A stretch of 64,000 nt of DNA from Corythucha ciliata (GCA_038030265.1 CM075938.1:14919009-14983008), one strand, 5' to 3'. Positions 37,690-49,061 are shown, numbered from the stretch's first letter. A program made the numbers and translations. Notes: generated by a model from the letters alone, not told the origin.

Positions 37690-38190
37690 CTCAAAAAAAA
37701 TTCGCGGGTTGGGCTCTGCAAAAAAATTATTTTGTGAGCTTGACCCGTTCAAAAACCGCAATTTTTTCTATTTTATTTCTCCCGAATCACGAATTTCGTG
37801 AGTCTTGCCGTCTCGGAAACCATTTTTATATATGGTGATCTCTTAAGGTGAACACATTTCACAGACATATAGCAGAATCCAATTTTCCGAAATTTCCAAT
37901 TTTTCGAAAAGAGCAATTTTGCATGGCACGCGCTCCCACAAAAACAAATGCCGTGCGGTAGGCTAAAAAATAAATTAAAACATGATTGAGCGTGGCTTGC
38001 TCAGAAACTAATTTTCACGAGTCTCACAGTCTCGAAAGCCAATTTCGAGTGACCTACCCTTGAAAAGGACAAATCCAGCTCATGTGGCTGGTCCCAAAAC
38101 CAGTCTGCGTGTTTGCCACTGAAAAAAACAGCCGACAATTCGTCCTTGAACCCGTCAATATCGCTCTACAAATACTTTTCGGTCAGAACT
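37690..38190 (+). repeat. R-C block, second locus
   Basis: Units such as GCTTGACCCGTTCAAAAACC and CTTGCTCAGAAACTAATTTT correspond to the R-C pattern at 18130-18805. They are strongly diverged from one another. Confidence 0.5.
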
Positions 38191-41100
38191 GGAAGTTTAT
38201 TACCCTTGAGGGGGTAGGTGGCAGATCATGGTCCAGACGGTGGGCCCAGTAACTGACTACAAGACCCACGATAGTTCTCTCTTTTGGGACTCAAATTGCA
38301 GCCGTGCAATTGCTTCATTGATCATTTATGGAACGCCAGACTTATTTTCCCGTCGTCTGCTATCCAGAGACAAATCTTCTCACAGGCAGGACATCTGTAA
38401 AGCCAAGTTCTTGTCACTTGGCGGAACAACTCGAAGCAATTTGAAAAAAAGACAACAAGGGGGCGGGAGAATTTGTGGGAAAGATGGTGGCTGACGGTCC
38501 CAAGGGAAAAACCCTGCGGGAAAACACTTGGAGGCCAAAACAGACAGGGAGGGGAAAGAAGGCCCTTTTCCTCCCCTTTTTTTTCTCCAATAGACATTAT
38601 TTTAATACTCACGGCCCGTTTCCAGTTGCCAATTTCCAAGGTAAACGTAGCGGAAATAAACGTTGCCATTCTCCTTTTTTCCCCTCTTCGCGTATAGGAG
38701 ATTTTCTCGAGTAAAAATCAGCAAATCGGAGGTTTTTTTTATTTTGTAAAAAGATTCAACTTTGCCATAAATGGCTCGATAAGAACTTCAATCAGTGCGT
38801 TGGCGGGGCTGGGCGGGGGTATAGTTTGAGATTTTGTGCCATGTCATTCTACCGGCGTTTCAAACATTACAGTGCTACTACGAGTCTAATAGTCGGCGTT
38901 TTGGCTCGCGTACAGTCAGTTTTATGGACGGAGAGGAAAGGATGTGGTGAGCGTGGTTATGAAGTTTTTAAATTTTTAAAAATGAGCGAGAATCCTGGGA
39001 AATCACGAAATAACATCAAACGAAAGCGTTTTCCATATTTCTGGCGGAGCGCCAACGAATTTCCGTAAGTAAATTTCATAATTCAATACTCGTGGACCCG
39101 TGATTTGTTTTATCGCTCTCTCTCTCTCTCTCTCTCTCACTCACTCCCTTGGTTTTGAAAGAGAACTTGTTTATTTAACTCAATTCCAAAAAAGACAAGT
39201 TAAGAGAAATAAATCGTTTAAAATTAGACGCTCTCTAAATTATCCCGTGTCAGTTGGACCATTGATTTGAACCGCGTTATATCCAGATGTATATATTTTC
39301 GATGCAGTGACTCATTCATTTCGTTTGGATTGCTCTTGTATAAGAACTACTTCACACGCTAAAGAAACCATTTTTTCTTCTTTTTTTTTTTTTTTTTGCA
39401 GACACTGAAAATAGAGTTTAACTTGTGTAGGCCCCGCTACAGTCATCCAGGCTCACGCCCCTAGTGGTTTCTGGTTTCCATTTTTAGTTACAACCAAATA
39501 AACGCCGTGTGTTCTTCATTCGCAGTGTGATGAGCCCAAAATATTATTAAAAAGGATGCAAGGGTGTCATTTTTCTGGCACGCAAGTCCCCCCCCCACCC
39601 ATTTTCTTTCTAACCAGCTTTCTTTGTCATTTAAGTAAGTAAGCCAAAGTTCCCGAGTTACATCAATCCTTAATTTCACGTATTTTTGACGAGTGTATCG
39701 CGTGTAGCTAGTACATCATCGATGAGGCTCTTGCATTACCCGAAAAGCAACACCACAGAACCAGAGAGAGAGAGAGAGAGAGTGAGAGAGTGAGACTGTG
39801 ATGGAGCGAGATAGAGAATTACTAATTCATAGCATGTCTGTTATCGTAGTTAATTCATTGCTTAAACACACCCCCCTCTCACCACCCATTAGAGGCGGCG
39901 CAACGTGCCTTAAAAGATCCCCGGGCGTCTAACACTCCAAAACATGGATAATTAAGAGATGATGGTGCTTAAAAGAGGAAGAGACCGGTTGTTATCAGCA
40001 AAAAACACATGCAGCTAAAAGTCCAAGAAAATGTGCTGAACCATTCAGGATTCCTGTACTTCTAGAGGGTTCCACGAAACTTGGAGCACTAATCATCTCC
40101 AAACAGCAGGCTTCATGTTTCAAGCCCTTTGTTTATTTAATTATTTAATCTGTGAAGGTCCTTTTAGTGCCTAAGCAGTAAATTAATTAATGTGCAAAAT
40201 GTTGCTACCTGTTATTATAGTCCAGTGAAGCGCTGCGAGAGTGAGAAGAGCTGACAGGCGAGTTGACATGTTTTCTTCCCAAACTTAATTAATTTTAATT
40301 AAATGTTGAGCATCGTGAAAAACGCCGAGGTTTTGTTGTGAGAAAAATATATTTAAAAAAACAAAACACAAAACAAAATGATAACCCGGCCGGCACGATT
40401 TTTTTTTTTAAAGAAAAAACGAAAATCAGACACCCGCCTCCACGAAGTCGTTTGGACGCACGATTTATCTCCCAACGCAGGGCAGACAATAACCCGCAAG
40501 ACTTCAACAAAACGTGTCTTCTTCCCTACCGCTCGGCTCCTTCTTTACACGGCAAGGTTCAGACGAGCACTGACCACATCCCCTCGCGGCGCGTTACAAC
40601 CAAAAAGACGCGAGGGAGTCGTCCTCTTTTTACGAGTGAAGGCTGGATGGCGGTGGCGGGCGGTGGGATGGTTGTGCGGAGCGGCGGCGGTGGTGGATGA
40701 AGGCAAAAACCCCAGCAGTCACCCTCATCATCAATCCGCGTCTTTTTCTCACTCGGCGGAAAAATGTTTAAAGAGGTAGGTGGTCCCTCCCGCCACCGCG
40801 GCTAACAGTTACCCCTTACCACGCACTTTACACCACAATAGGGGTCGGTACTCCTTGAGGAACGGTGTCTCTTCGCGTATGGCTAGAACAAATTAAACCT
40901 TCCCCGAGTTATTTTTTATACCGGTGGTTCAAACATTAGAGAAAACCAGAGCTCATAGCATTCTTTACCAAAGCTTTTCACAAAACATTCTATCTGACGA
41001 AAAGCCCGGGCACGGTTCATTTGAGCATCACACAAACGAGGACAGCCTCGTTAAAATGAATAAATTAACAGAATAATAATGGTCGATGAATGGACAATTG

Positions 41101-42147
41101 TTGATATATATTTTTAGAATCACCTCGCTGCCTTCTCACCCCTTAGTGCTGTCCTCTTTGCCAGTGGCCTGTCCTCAGGTCCATCTCGTTGAAAATGCAA
41201 CACACCAAATTAATAATTCATTATAAAACTCGCAATATTGAATGAAAGCATTATGAAAGTTTAGACGGTAAAGACTCTCAACCCCTTTTCCATAAGTTTC
41301 GCTCGTCAATTTTGTCGAATGAAGGGCTAATTTATCAAACGGTTTTTCACGTTGGTAATCGTTATTAATTATTCATGAGTTATAGGTGGTGAATTGATAA
41401 TGTTGCGTGAGAACATTATGAAAAAAAAATTAAAACTATAAATGACCATCTAGAAACGACCTATGCAGGAAAATCGGTAGGGCCTCTGAAAACAATGACT
41501 ATTTCTTTGGCTTCAGGGCCGTCGAATTGTCGAGTGTGCAGTCACCGCTAACTGCAAAGTGCATGCGTCCCCTGAAACAAGCTCAACTGGCCAAAAACGC
41601 CGGAATGTTGGGAAAAACCTCACAACACGATAAAAAATCCCCGCGTCGAAAACTTGTGGGAAGCAGTGGATTCAACCCAAAATACGCCGATAAGATGGAG
41701 GAGGGAGTGACAACGCTCCCTTCAAAGAGACACAAACGTTGGTTTCACCCGATTTTCACGACTCCATGCTGAGTCCGTGAGGTTATGCTGAGTCGAGGCT
41801 TTTCCTTCGACTATAGAGTGCATTTGATTGTGTAACCACCGTCAGCGGAACAATTCGGTTCAGCCTTATAATAGTCGGGCAAATCGGGCAAAAACACCGA
41901 AAGAACAAAACTTCAACAAAGATTTATTGAGACAAAAACCTTTTAGATAAGCAATGTCGTCCTATTTTTAATTTTGGCCGCTTTTGCTATAGGCTCATTC
42001 GGTAAAGTAGGCATTTTTTGAGTCTATTTTTGAAAAGTGTTTCGTTATGAGCCGGAAGCAACGTCGTAAAATTATTCAGTCAGAAACTGCTCAATTGGTG
42101 AATTGAGCCGGTGTCAGGTCAGACTGCTCTAAAATCTCTAACTAGGG
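38191..42147. other. AT-rich DNA with microsatellites and no confirmed gene
   Basis: The stretch contains a CT tract at about 39115-39138, T17 near 39384, and a GA tract near 39763-39782. Open frames of 115-133 codons at 38322-38669 and 40338-40779 are low-complexity or chance. One possible exon is annotated separately at 41520-41772. Confidence 0.45.
41520..41772 (+). CDS. Possible terminal exon, unrecognised protein
   Basis: An open frame runs to a TGA at 41770-41772, giving about 80 basic residues rich in Lys and Arg. It is preceded by a pyrimidine-rich stretch ending in CAG near 41517, which could be a splice acceptor. The translation is not low complexity, unlike most frames here. I recognise no domain, see no upstream exon and find no AATAAA close downstream. 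It may equally be chance. Confidence 0.2.
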
Positions 42148-42149
42148 CC

Positions 42150-42282
42150 CCTGGGGCCTTGTTACGAATGGTCAGGAAAAAATGCCGCTAGCGGTATCCA
42201 AGGACGCCGAATAAGAAATAACACTGTCCCGCTATAGCAACCACGTCTTGCGGCATTTTCACACGGGTAATACGGCCCCAGG
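42150..42282. mobile_element. MITE-like inverted-repeat element 1
   Basis: The ends CCTGGGGCCTTGTTACG (42150) and CGGGTAATACGGCCCCAGG (to 42282) are imperfect inverted repeats. Internal AAAATGCCGC near 42178 pairs with GCGGCATTTT near 42250. The element is about 133 bp and noncoding. Confidence 0.45.
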
Positions 42283-42284
42283 CG

Positions 42285-42403
42285 ACCTATTCAGTAAAAT
42301 CTACTGCTGGCGCTATCCACCCGTTCTCTCCGAATTGGAACATAATATGTTTTTGGAAAATACGGATGGGATAGCGCCGGCGCTAAGTTTTACTGAATGG
42401 GCC
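42285..42403. mobile_element. MITE-like inverted-repeat element 2
   Basis: ATTCAGTAAAATCTACTGCT on the left mirrors AAGTTTTACTGAAT on the right, and GGCGCTATCC mirrors GGATAGCGCC. The element abuts element 1. The 146-codon frame that crosses this region (42248-42688) is therefore a by-product. Confidence 0.5.
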
Positions 42404-42897
42404 TCCCAGGACTGGTTGATGCGACCCAAAATGAGTATTTTACCTTCGTTTTTTGTTTTGGTCGATTTGCTCCATGCTACCGCGGCCCATAAATGTTCAC
42501 GTGCGTCGATGCTCTATACCTTTAAGGTTGGTTTACTCGATGCCAGTAAGCTCGTCAGTGAATGTGCCCCCAGCACCCGCTGCTGGACCCATGTCAAACC
42601 CATGTGTGTGTGTGTGGTTGGCGCCACTGTCCCCTGCCACTCCAGTCTAAATAAATGGCCAGTTCATCGATGGGGAATTTTTTTGTAGTCATTTTAAGCC
42701 ATCATGAGAGGAAATCGGACTAAAATTCTGGTAGGAGATAGGTTTGGGGCAAAAAAAGAGCTGAAACGCATTCCAAACCTTAGCAACTGTACAGCTCAAC
42801 AAATCTTATTCAAATTTTAGCAGCGTCTTCTAGGAACCTAGATGACCATTTTGAACGATCGATCATCAAATTTTATAATATTCTCTTGGAATTATAT
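42404..42897. other. Unassigned stretch
   Basis: I see nothing beyond chance frames and a GTGTGTGT tract near 42604. Confidence 0.3.
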
Positions 42898-43200
42898 AGT
42901 CCAGTCAATCTAAGCTTTGGAGCTGAAATAAATATGGGATTTTGTTTTTTTGCAGGAATGTGAAGGAGGGGGTCCCCTGATCAATGTCTAATAAAGTCAC
43001 GAGCTGAACGCCCTCCCCCGAATGAAGAGGGTGCGTTCAAAGCCACCTTTCGAGGTTTTTCGCCTGTATCTCAAAACTGGTGTGTCTAAGACGATTCTTT
43101 GCGAGTACAGAATGAAAGCATATTGAGTTCCCTATAACTTTTATTCCATACATTTTTTAACATTCCTCGGAGTTTTCAAGATATACGCCTCTGGAAAGAG
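42898..43200 (+). repeat. Dispersed repeat X, copy 1
   Basis: It begins AGTCCAGTCAATCTAAG and continues through AAATAAATATGGGATTTTG, ATCAATGTCTAATAAAGTC, CGAGCTGAA and TTTTTCGCCTGTATCTCAAA to an AACTTTTATTCCATACATTT region. The same order of words occurs at 43990 and, inverted, at 44930-45217. It is noncoding as far as I can see. Confidence 0.7.
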
Positions 43201-43571
43201 ACCTTGCATACTTGGTTGGGAAACAGTCTTCCACCAAGGGAATGTGAGTGTAAGAGAGGGGAAGGGGGATAACTGGCTCCTGTGACCACCACGGCACCCC
43301 CTGTACAAGATCACGCGCTCAACTCAATATTCTGCCGCTGCACGGGGGTGAGTGCGAATCAAGATGTGGTTGCAGGAAGGCCGGGGTATTCTGCTTCAAG
43401 GTCAGCAGCAACTCCCAGGGGGACTGCATCGATACAGAGGCGTAGAAAAATAGCCCCCACAGCCCTCGGGGGCGCTGAGCTCAGGGTATTTTTCCCCCAT
43501 CTATAATTATCTATTTAACTGATATAGCTATGAACTATATCATTCATAATTTTAAAAAAGAAAAATTAACT

Positions 43572-43869
43572 CAGTGGCTCAGCTAAACATTGGGGGTACG
43601 TCGCAGTGCTGCTATTCTCTCAGTCCTCTGTCGTTGGACTAGGCGACAAAAGTGCAATAAAAATGGAAGTTTCAACTCAAAAATAATTTAATTAACCTAA
43701 TTTTAATTTTAACTTTCTCCAACTAATGAAAATTTCTGATGAGGACTTCCGTCAGACAAACGTCAAAATCTTCTCCTTATTCAGTCCTAAGATTGAGCTG
43801 ATTGTAAGATGAAGGGGCGCCAAGGCTAGTTTAGCAGGGGGGAGGGATTTCCAACCAGCCACGCCACTG
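43572..43869. mobile_element. Possible short hAT-like MITE
   Basis: The left end CAGTGGCTCAGCT and the right end, read inward as CAGTGGCGTGGCT, agree at 10 of 13 positions. The 8-bp flanks AATTAACT and CACCAATA do not match, which weakens the call. The interior is AT-rich and noncoding. Confidence 0.35.
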
Positions 43870-43989
43870 CACCAATACCTTCCCGTTAGACGACGAGGAA
43901 GATGATGAGGGCGACTCTATGGCTGAGGATCCTTAACTTTTTTAAATACTCAAATATTATTGATTTTCATTTATCGTATTCAGTATTCT

Positions 43990-44205
43990 AGTCCAGTCAA
44001 TCTAAGGTTTTGAGCGGAAATAAATATGGGATTTTTTTTTTTTTTTTGCGGGAATGTGTAGGGGAGGGTCCTCTAATCAATGTCTAATAAAGTCCCGAGC
44101 TGAATCTTCTAACACAGGGGGAGGGGGCTGATTAAAGGTACCCTTTTGTGGTTTTTCGCCTGTATCTCAAAAACAGTGCGTCTTGGGCGAAAACTTTTGG
44201 ATTCT
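43990..44205 (+). repeat. Dispersed repeat X, copy 2
   Basis: It starts AGTCCAGTCAATCTAAGG and aligns with copy 1 through the TTTTTCGCCTGTATCTCAAA word near 44154. Together with the inverted copy 3 it flanks an R-C array, giving a 1.2-kb structure with long inverted arms. Confidence 0.7.
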
Positions 44206-44234
44206 TTTTCTTGGATATTCTTCCCTAGTTGGAG

Positions 44235-44475
44235 TTGTCAATTGTAAATTGGGTTTTTGAACGAGTGAAATTGGGATTTGAACGAGACGAATCCACAAAA
44301 TTTAGTTTTGAATGAGCGAAAATTCACGAAATTGACGTTTGGAAGAGTCAAAATAACGAAATTCTGTTTTCGAAAGTGCCAAACGGTGGTTTTAAATCAG
44401 ACTAACATAAGTCATATTTTCCGTCGATTCAATCTCATGGGTTTTGGGGCGAATTTTACAGTTTTGAGAGAAATG
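44235..44475 (-). repeat. R-C block, inverted, inside the X inverted pair
   Basis: Words such as TTGGGTTTTTGAACGAG and TTTAGTTTTGAATGAGCGAA are the reverse complement of R-C units. The block sits between X copies 2 and 3. Confidence 0.55.
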
Positions 44476-44929
44476 GAGGCGTGACGGTGTGTGGAAGTGG
44501 TGCAGTGGGCGAAATCGCTGTATTTTTCTTTGAGTGGACTTTGCACTCAACGATCTTTCCGCCCCTGACGCTCGACCTGACCTAGTAAAATCGAGTTTGG
44601 GAGGAGACCCGGCTCACCTGGGCTGATGAGGGCCGCGATAGCGAAATGGCGACTGGTGACGTGGCGGCTAAGCGCCGCAGCTTTGTTTGAGGATGAAAAC
44701 TTAAAATTTGTGAAATCACAAAATTCATAGCCGACGACCCCTTAAAGATAATTTTGCGTTTATGCGTATATTCTTGAAGCAAATTCAATTCTCAACAACT
44801 CCTAAATTTATTCTTTACGCTAAAATTGAACAGGTAAGAAGGTAGGATGCAAAGTTTGACAAAAAACGTGAGGTTAAAATAATGTTTTTAAAAAAGGTCA
44901 CATTTCAGGGTCGTATAATATATCGAAAA

Positions 44930-45217
44930 CTGTTGGGAATTTTTTGAAAAATGCATGGAGTAAAAGTTGAAGATAATTTAAGGAGCTTACATTCTTTGTC
45001 TAAAAGTTTTTGTCTAAGACGCACCGTTTTTTAGTTATAGGCGAAAAATCACGAAAAGGTACCTTTAAACGACCCCCCTCCCTCTGGGGCAGGTGGTTCA
45101 GCTCGTGACTTTGTTAGACAATGATCAGAGGACCCTCCCGTACACATTCCCGCAAAAAAACAAAATCCCATATTTATTGCATTTATTTTGCATTTTTGTG
45201 CTTAGATTGACTGGACT
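44930..45217 (-). repeat. Dispersed repeat X, copy 3 (inverted)
   Basis: It ends CTTAGATTGACTGGACT, the reverse complement of the start of copies 1 and 2, and contains GACTTTGTTAGACAATGAT and GGCGAAAAATC in inverted order. Its far end (GGAGTAAAAGTTGAAG) aligns with the AACTTTTATTCC region of copy 1. Confidence 0.7.
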
Positions 45218-45253
45218 AATAAGGGTCCAACCATTTTTACTCCGAACACATTT

Positions 45254-47497
45254 CGTTACTGGAAAGGCAAAGTGTATCGTAAGCGCCAATTTTCGTCAAT
45301 TTGAGTTTTTGGGTTTTTTAGATTCTATGGCACGTACATGTACATAAAACAACAACAAATTAAGCCTAAATTGGGTTTAAACTATTTTTTTTAGCTTTGA
45401 AATTTGGACGGGAAAACGTAAGCGCCATCAAAAACATCGTATCCACCCTCTCAGCTAAACGTAAAAGACATGAGACTCCCGCTTGGGATCGTATACGCCA
45501 AAAGTACTGTCGCATACGATTAATTTCGTGGCGTTTACAATTTCCCTCAAAAATGACGTTTTATCGTTTTTTCGATGTGAAATAGCTTTCTCTTGGTGCT
45601 ATGACGTCAGTGCTTCGGAAGAAGATAGTGAGCGCCTTGAGTTGCTATCAAAAAAACGCCAGGTTCATGCGTACCTCAGCCTATACGCAGACTTTTTGTG
45701 GTCGTTCTGGCCGGAGGTGCCATGTTTTTCATCCTTATTTCCCATTTAGGTGTATGTTGGTCTTATTTTCTGTGTTAGCCGTGGCTTCCATGTCCTCAAG
45801 AAAAAGGAAAAAAAAAAGGGCAAGCCACATTGGCCAACGTCCCAAAAACTCTCCTCGGCGAGGAACTGACCAAGACTCGGCCAATACCGAAGTGGTACCT
45901 AAGTTTCCACCTTTCCTCAAATAAGGTGTACAGTGGCTTCTAAGCTAAACGATCAATCAGATGTCGGTTATCATCAATCATTTCGTCGGAGTTCCTCAAA
46001 TGCATAATAATCCATCTCGATTGTTGGGCCGCGATTATGAATATGTGCCCGAGTGAAGTGATGCTGTGTTTTCGTGCTTTGGGGGCACGTCGTATTAGGA
46101 ATTTGAATTAATAACAAATAAATTCTCCCCTGTCGTACTAGATTAAAGAGTCCTCATTTTTTAATTGTCAAAACTTAATTAAATGTCTCTTCTTCCACTC
46201 TCACTTTTTCTGGACGTCGAATTCATAGTGACTTCTCACAAATGCATTTTCCCTTTAAATCTTTAAAACCAACCATGGAATGACAATACTGTATTTTTCT
46301 AACGCCTTATCTTGCGTTAGAAAAACGCTCGTGTGCACCGAGCCCTACAGTGCAGTCAAAAAACTTTTTTATGAAAGGCTCCAAGCGGGTAAAACTCGTC
46401 CAGCCCGGAGACTTGGTTCAAAAATTTCATGTTAAAGTAGAATAATAGATCCGACGAGTGCCGAGTTATTGCAGAGAAGGGGAAAATTTGTAAAAATGCC
46501 TAAATTTGAGATGTTTGATAGAAATAGAATGGTGGTTCCTAACGTATTTGTGAATGCTGGTGATTGATTTGGTCGAATGAAAGCAAAATCAAGTCGATAG
46601 AGGGCCAATAATTTCCGCGTCATGTGAATTATAACTTGACAAGTTTCTAATGGACCCTGAGGGCCCAAATTTCCAGATGGTTCTGGGAACATCTGTTTAG
46701 AAAGTTAACTGAATTTACCACTTCTTTCTGTCCATAAGAAACTTGTCGATCTATAGTACTAAAAATACTTGTTTTCACCCATAAAGTTGCGACAGTTTTA
46801 AATTTGATGAAAATTTCAATGGTAGAGCGACGTTACTGTTATTTCTTACGTATTTTTCAACGTGTAATCTCACAAATCTCACTATAGTCTTCTTGAGTTA
46901 AGACCAAAAGTGCACAATAAAACCTGGTTTTTGGGACTGGAATAGCAAGTACTATCTTCTGGCGCTTGAAAAACATGTAAATTCTTGGATGAGATCAATG
47001 AAACTCATTCTGTCCACGTATTTGTACAACAAAAATGCAACCAACACCAGGTCGCTATCATTGATAGCTTTCATGCACGCCAAAATCGGTGACTTTACTG
47101 TTGTCATTCTTAAAATAGGGCGTGTAATGCGTTCAATTATGTTTTCCACATAACAACAAAACGACTATTTTGTTTAAATTTTTAAATGAATTTAACCCTC
47201 CACGGGAAAACGTAAGCGACAGTGAGCTGATTCAGTAAACGTTTCTGCCTAAATCGTATCCACCAAATAACAGAAATTGTTTTCCCATGTTCGATCGTAA
47301 GCGACAAAACATTTTTAAAAAGTATCTTGCTCACAGTAGAAAGTTTTGAAATTATGAAAATAATTAAAATGAATCACTAGGGTCACGTACACAAATTTTC
47401 AAGAGAATCAGACGACATTAAGTTGTCCTAAACGAAAAATGCATCTCCTGTAAAGTTGGCCAAGTGGCGCTTACGATACTTTGCCTTTCCAGTAACG
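45254..47497. mobile_element. 2.2-kb TIR element with ordered subterminal motifs
   Basis: The left TIR (45254-45288) begins CGTTACTGGAAAGGCAAAGT. The right TIR (47465-47497) is its inverse and differs only by a 2-nt indel. Just inside each end, the words ACGGGAAAACGTAAGCG and ATCGTATCCACC occur in the same order and orientation (45408-45448 and 47202-47264), with further CGTAAGCG copies near 45279 and 47289. The interior has a perfect 12-bp hairpin at 46294-46325 but no frame resembling a transposase. Such ordered subterminal repeats usually mark transposase-binding ends of DNA transposons. The superfamily is unknown, and no target duplication is clear. Confidence 0.7.
46294..46325. repeat. 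Perfect 12-bp hairpin
   Basis: TTTTTCTAACGC and GCGTTAGAAAAA are exact inverse complements around an 8-nt loop, CTTATCTT. The hairpin lies near the middle of the TIR element. The 3' arm is followed by CGCTCG rather than a T-run, so it is not a Pol III terminator. Confidence 0.7.
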
Positions 47498-47791
47498 TTG
47501 TTATAATATCTTCCAAATCGCTCAACCGATCGTTTTCAAATTTTACGGTGTACATCAAGAGATGATGACACAACTTTTGAGCCATCACTCGTCCAGATCT
47601 GTCAAGAAAAAAGTGGACGACGGACGACAGACGTCATACTGAAAATCGAGATTTAGGCCTTTTGGGGGTCCAGGAACACGAATCTGGTGTCAGCTAAATT
47701 TTTTTTTTTTGACATTACCAAACTTCCTTCCCTACGGGAACATGGAAGTAAAATGCCGTGCCAGTCGACTTGCATCGGAAGTAGTCCGTGA

Positions 47792-48150
47792 GCTAGTGCA
47801 AGTTACTGGCGCCATTTAAAAGGCTCCAATAACTGGAGGCAGTGGACTAGCTCGCTTACATGGCATCGTGTAAACCAGTCTTTAGGCTCTATGGCAGTCA
47901 GTTGCGCGGATGAAAACGTTTATCGTGGCCAAAAGTAGAGGAATCATCCATAGTTTTAAACCCAGCTGACTGGCCGTAGTAACTTTAATTGTCTAAACGG
48001 TGCTAGTGCAAGTTACTGGCGCCAATTAACAGGCTCCAATAACTGGTGCCAGTTACTGGCGTCGTGTAAAGCGGCCATTGGGCTCCAAGGCAGTCAATTA
48101 AGTGGAAGAAAACGTTTAGTCGCCAAAAACATAGGAATCATGGGGTGATA
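47792..48150 (+). repeat. 210-bp imperfect tandem duplication
   Basis: GCTAGTGCAAGTTACTGGCG occurs at 47792 and 48002. The following words (GGCTCCAATAACTGG, GAAAACGTTTA, AGGAATCAT) recur in the same order. The GTTACTGGCGCCA and TGGTGCCAGTTACTGG words also allow local hairpins. It may be two copies of a small MITE. Confidence 0.6.
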
Positions 48151-48190
48151 CGAATTAAAAGGTCGTCTGAACAACCTTATAATTATGGAT

Positions 48191-48225
48191 CAGTGCCGGC
48201 TTTATGGAAGGGCGAACCGGGTGGC
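48191..48225 (+). mobile_element. hAT-like left terminus of the composite R-D locus
   Basis: CAGTGCCGGCTTTA matches the inward reading of the terminus ending at 57259 (CAGTGCCGACCTTA) at 12 of 14 bases. The two could be ends of one hAT-like element that contains the R-D arrays and, nested within them, the copia element. The 8-bp flanks (TTATGGAT and TCTATCCA) do not match, so the pairing is tentative. Confidence 0.4.
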
Positions 48226-48429
48226 CATAGTGAGGGGGGAAAAGGCGGACGAGAAGAATCGACCCTGAGAAGCGCATTTTCATATTATGGATATTTCGAA
48301 TGTATAGAATTCGAAACAATTTAGTTTAAAAGGAGCGTTTGGAATGTCTAGAGATCTACAGAGGCCAGGGGACACAGAGAAATAACACACAGCAGATAGT
48401 TGGGGTTAGCCATCGAGTATGACTCGATG

Positions 48430-48838
48430 GAAATATGTGACTGGCTTTTTATTTCATTTTTTAAATTATTTATTTTCGACTCCCGTTGGGAACGTTCCAA
48501 GTTTTAGCCCCGAAGTTGCCCTTCAAATGCCACGTATTGATGTATTTTCAATTACAGCCTCTTCTACACTTTATCCTAAAATTATTGATTTTCCCATATT
48601 TTAACCGAGAGTTACCACCTTCTCTTAATTTTAGCGACGGAGTAGCGTTTTTATCCCATGTTAGCGATTTTCATCAATTCTTGCCACGAAGTTGAGTTTT
48701 CTTAAATTTTAACTACAAATTAGCGTGTTTTCACCTTTTCAGCAGCGAAGAGCACTTTTTCTCACATTGAGCTGCAAATTAACAGTCTGCCTTAATTTAA
48801 GCCTCGCAAATTAGTGATTTTTCTCAATATTGGTTGCA
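48430..48838 (-). repeat. R-D array left of the copia insertion, minus orientation
   Basis: Units such as TTTTCTCACATTGAGCTGC and CAAATTAGTGATTTTTCTC are inverted R-D. The array continues, in the same orientation, directly on the other side of the copia element at 55583. Confidence 0.7.
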
Positions 48839-48843
48839 AATTA
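48839..48843 (+). repeat. 5-bp target site duplication of copia, left
   Basis: AATTA immediately precedes the 5' LTR and recurs immediately after the 3' LTR at 55578-55582. Five base pairs is the usual length for Ty1/copia integration. Confidence 0.85.
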
Positions 48844-49006
48844 TGTTGAAGTAGAACATCAAAAGATATATCGTCTTAATTAACCAAATGGGGCTTCACC
48901 CTTTTGTTTATTGTTTTTATCCCACCTGCTTTTTGAACTTGAAAATAGTTGTGTTAAAATAAAACTAAATAGCCCGTTTTTTTATTTTTCACTCTAAAAC
49001 TTAATA
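48844..49006 (+). repeat. 5' LTR of the copia element
   Basis: It starts TGTTGAAGTAGAACATC and ends CTTAATA, directly before the primer site. Compared with the 3' LTR it has a 6-bp net difference in the GTTGTGTTAAAATAAAAC stretch near 48950 and a 1-bp difference near 48866. It ends TA rather than the usual CA. Confidence 0.92.
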
Positions 49007-49022
49007 GGTTATGGGTTCAGCG
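49007..49022 (+). promoter_or_regulatory. Primer binding site matching the tRNA-iMet anticodon region
   Basis: GGTTATGGGTTCAGCG lies immediately after the 5' LTR. It is nearly complementary to the anticodon stem-loop of initiator methionine tRNA, whose reverse complement reads GGTTATGGGCCCAGC, and not to a tRNA 3' end. Drosophila copia is known to prime from a tRNA-iMet half cut in the anticodon loop. This element appears to use the same device. Confidence 0.8.
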
Positions 49023-49061
49023 TTTCCCGCGAGAAAATAAAGTTTTAGGAAAATAGGAACA

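Noticed and set aside
42248..42688. 146-codon open frame
   Set aside because: Its first third lies across two inverted-repeat elements and the rest is compositionally odd and rich in Cys and Trp. No domain was recognised.
48183..48190. TTATGGAT and TCTATCCA as an 8-bp target duplication for the outer composite element
   Set aside because: The two 8-mers do not match in either orientation. The element was kept only on its similar ends.
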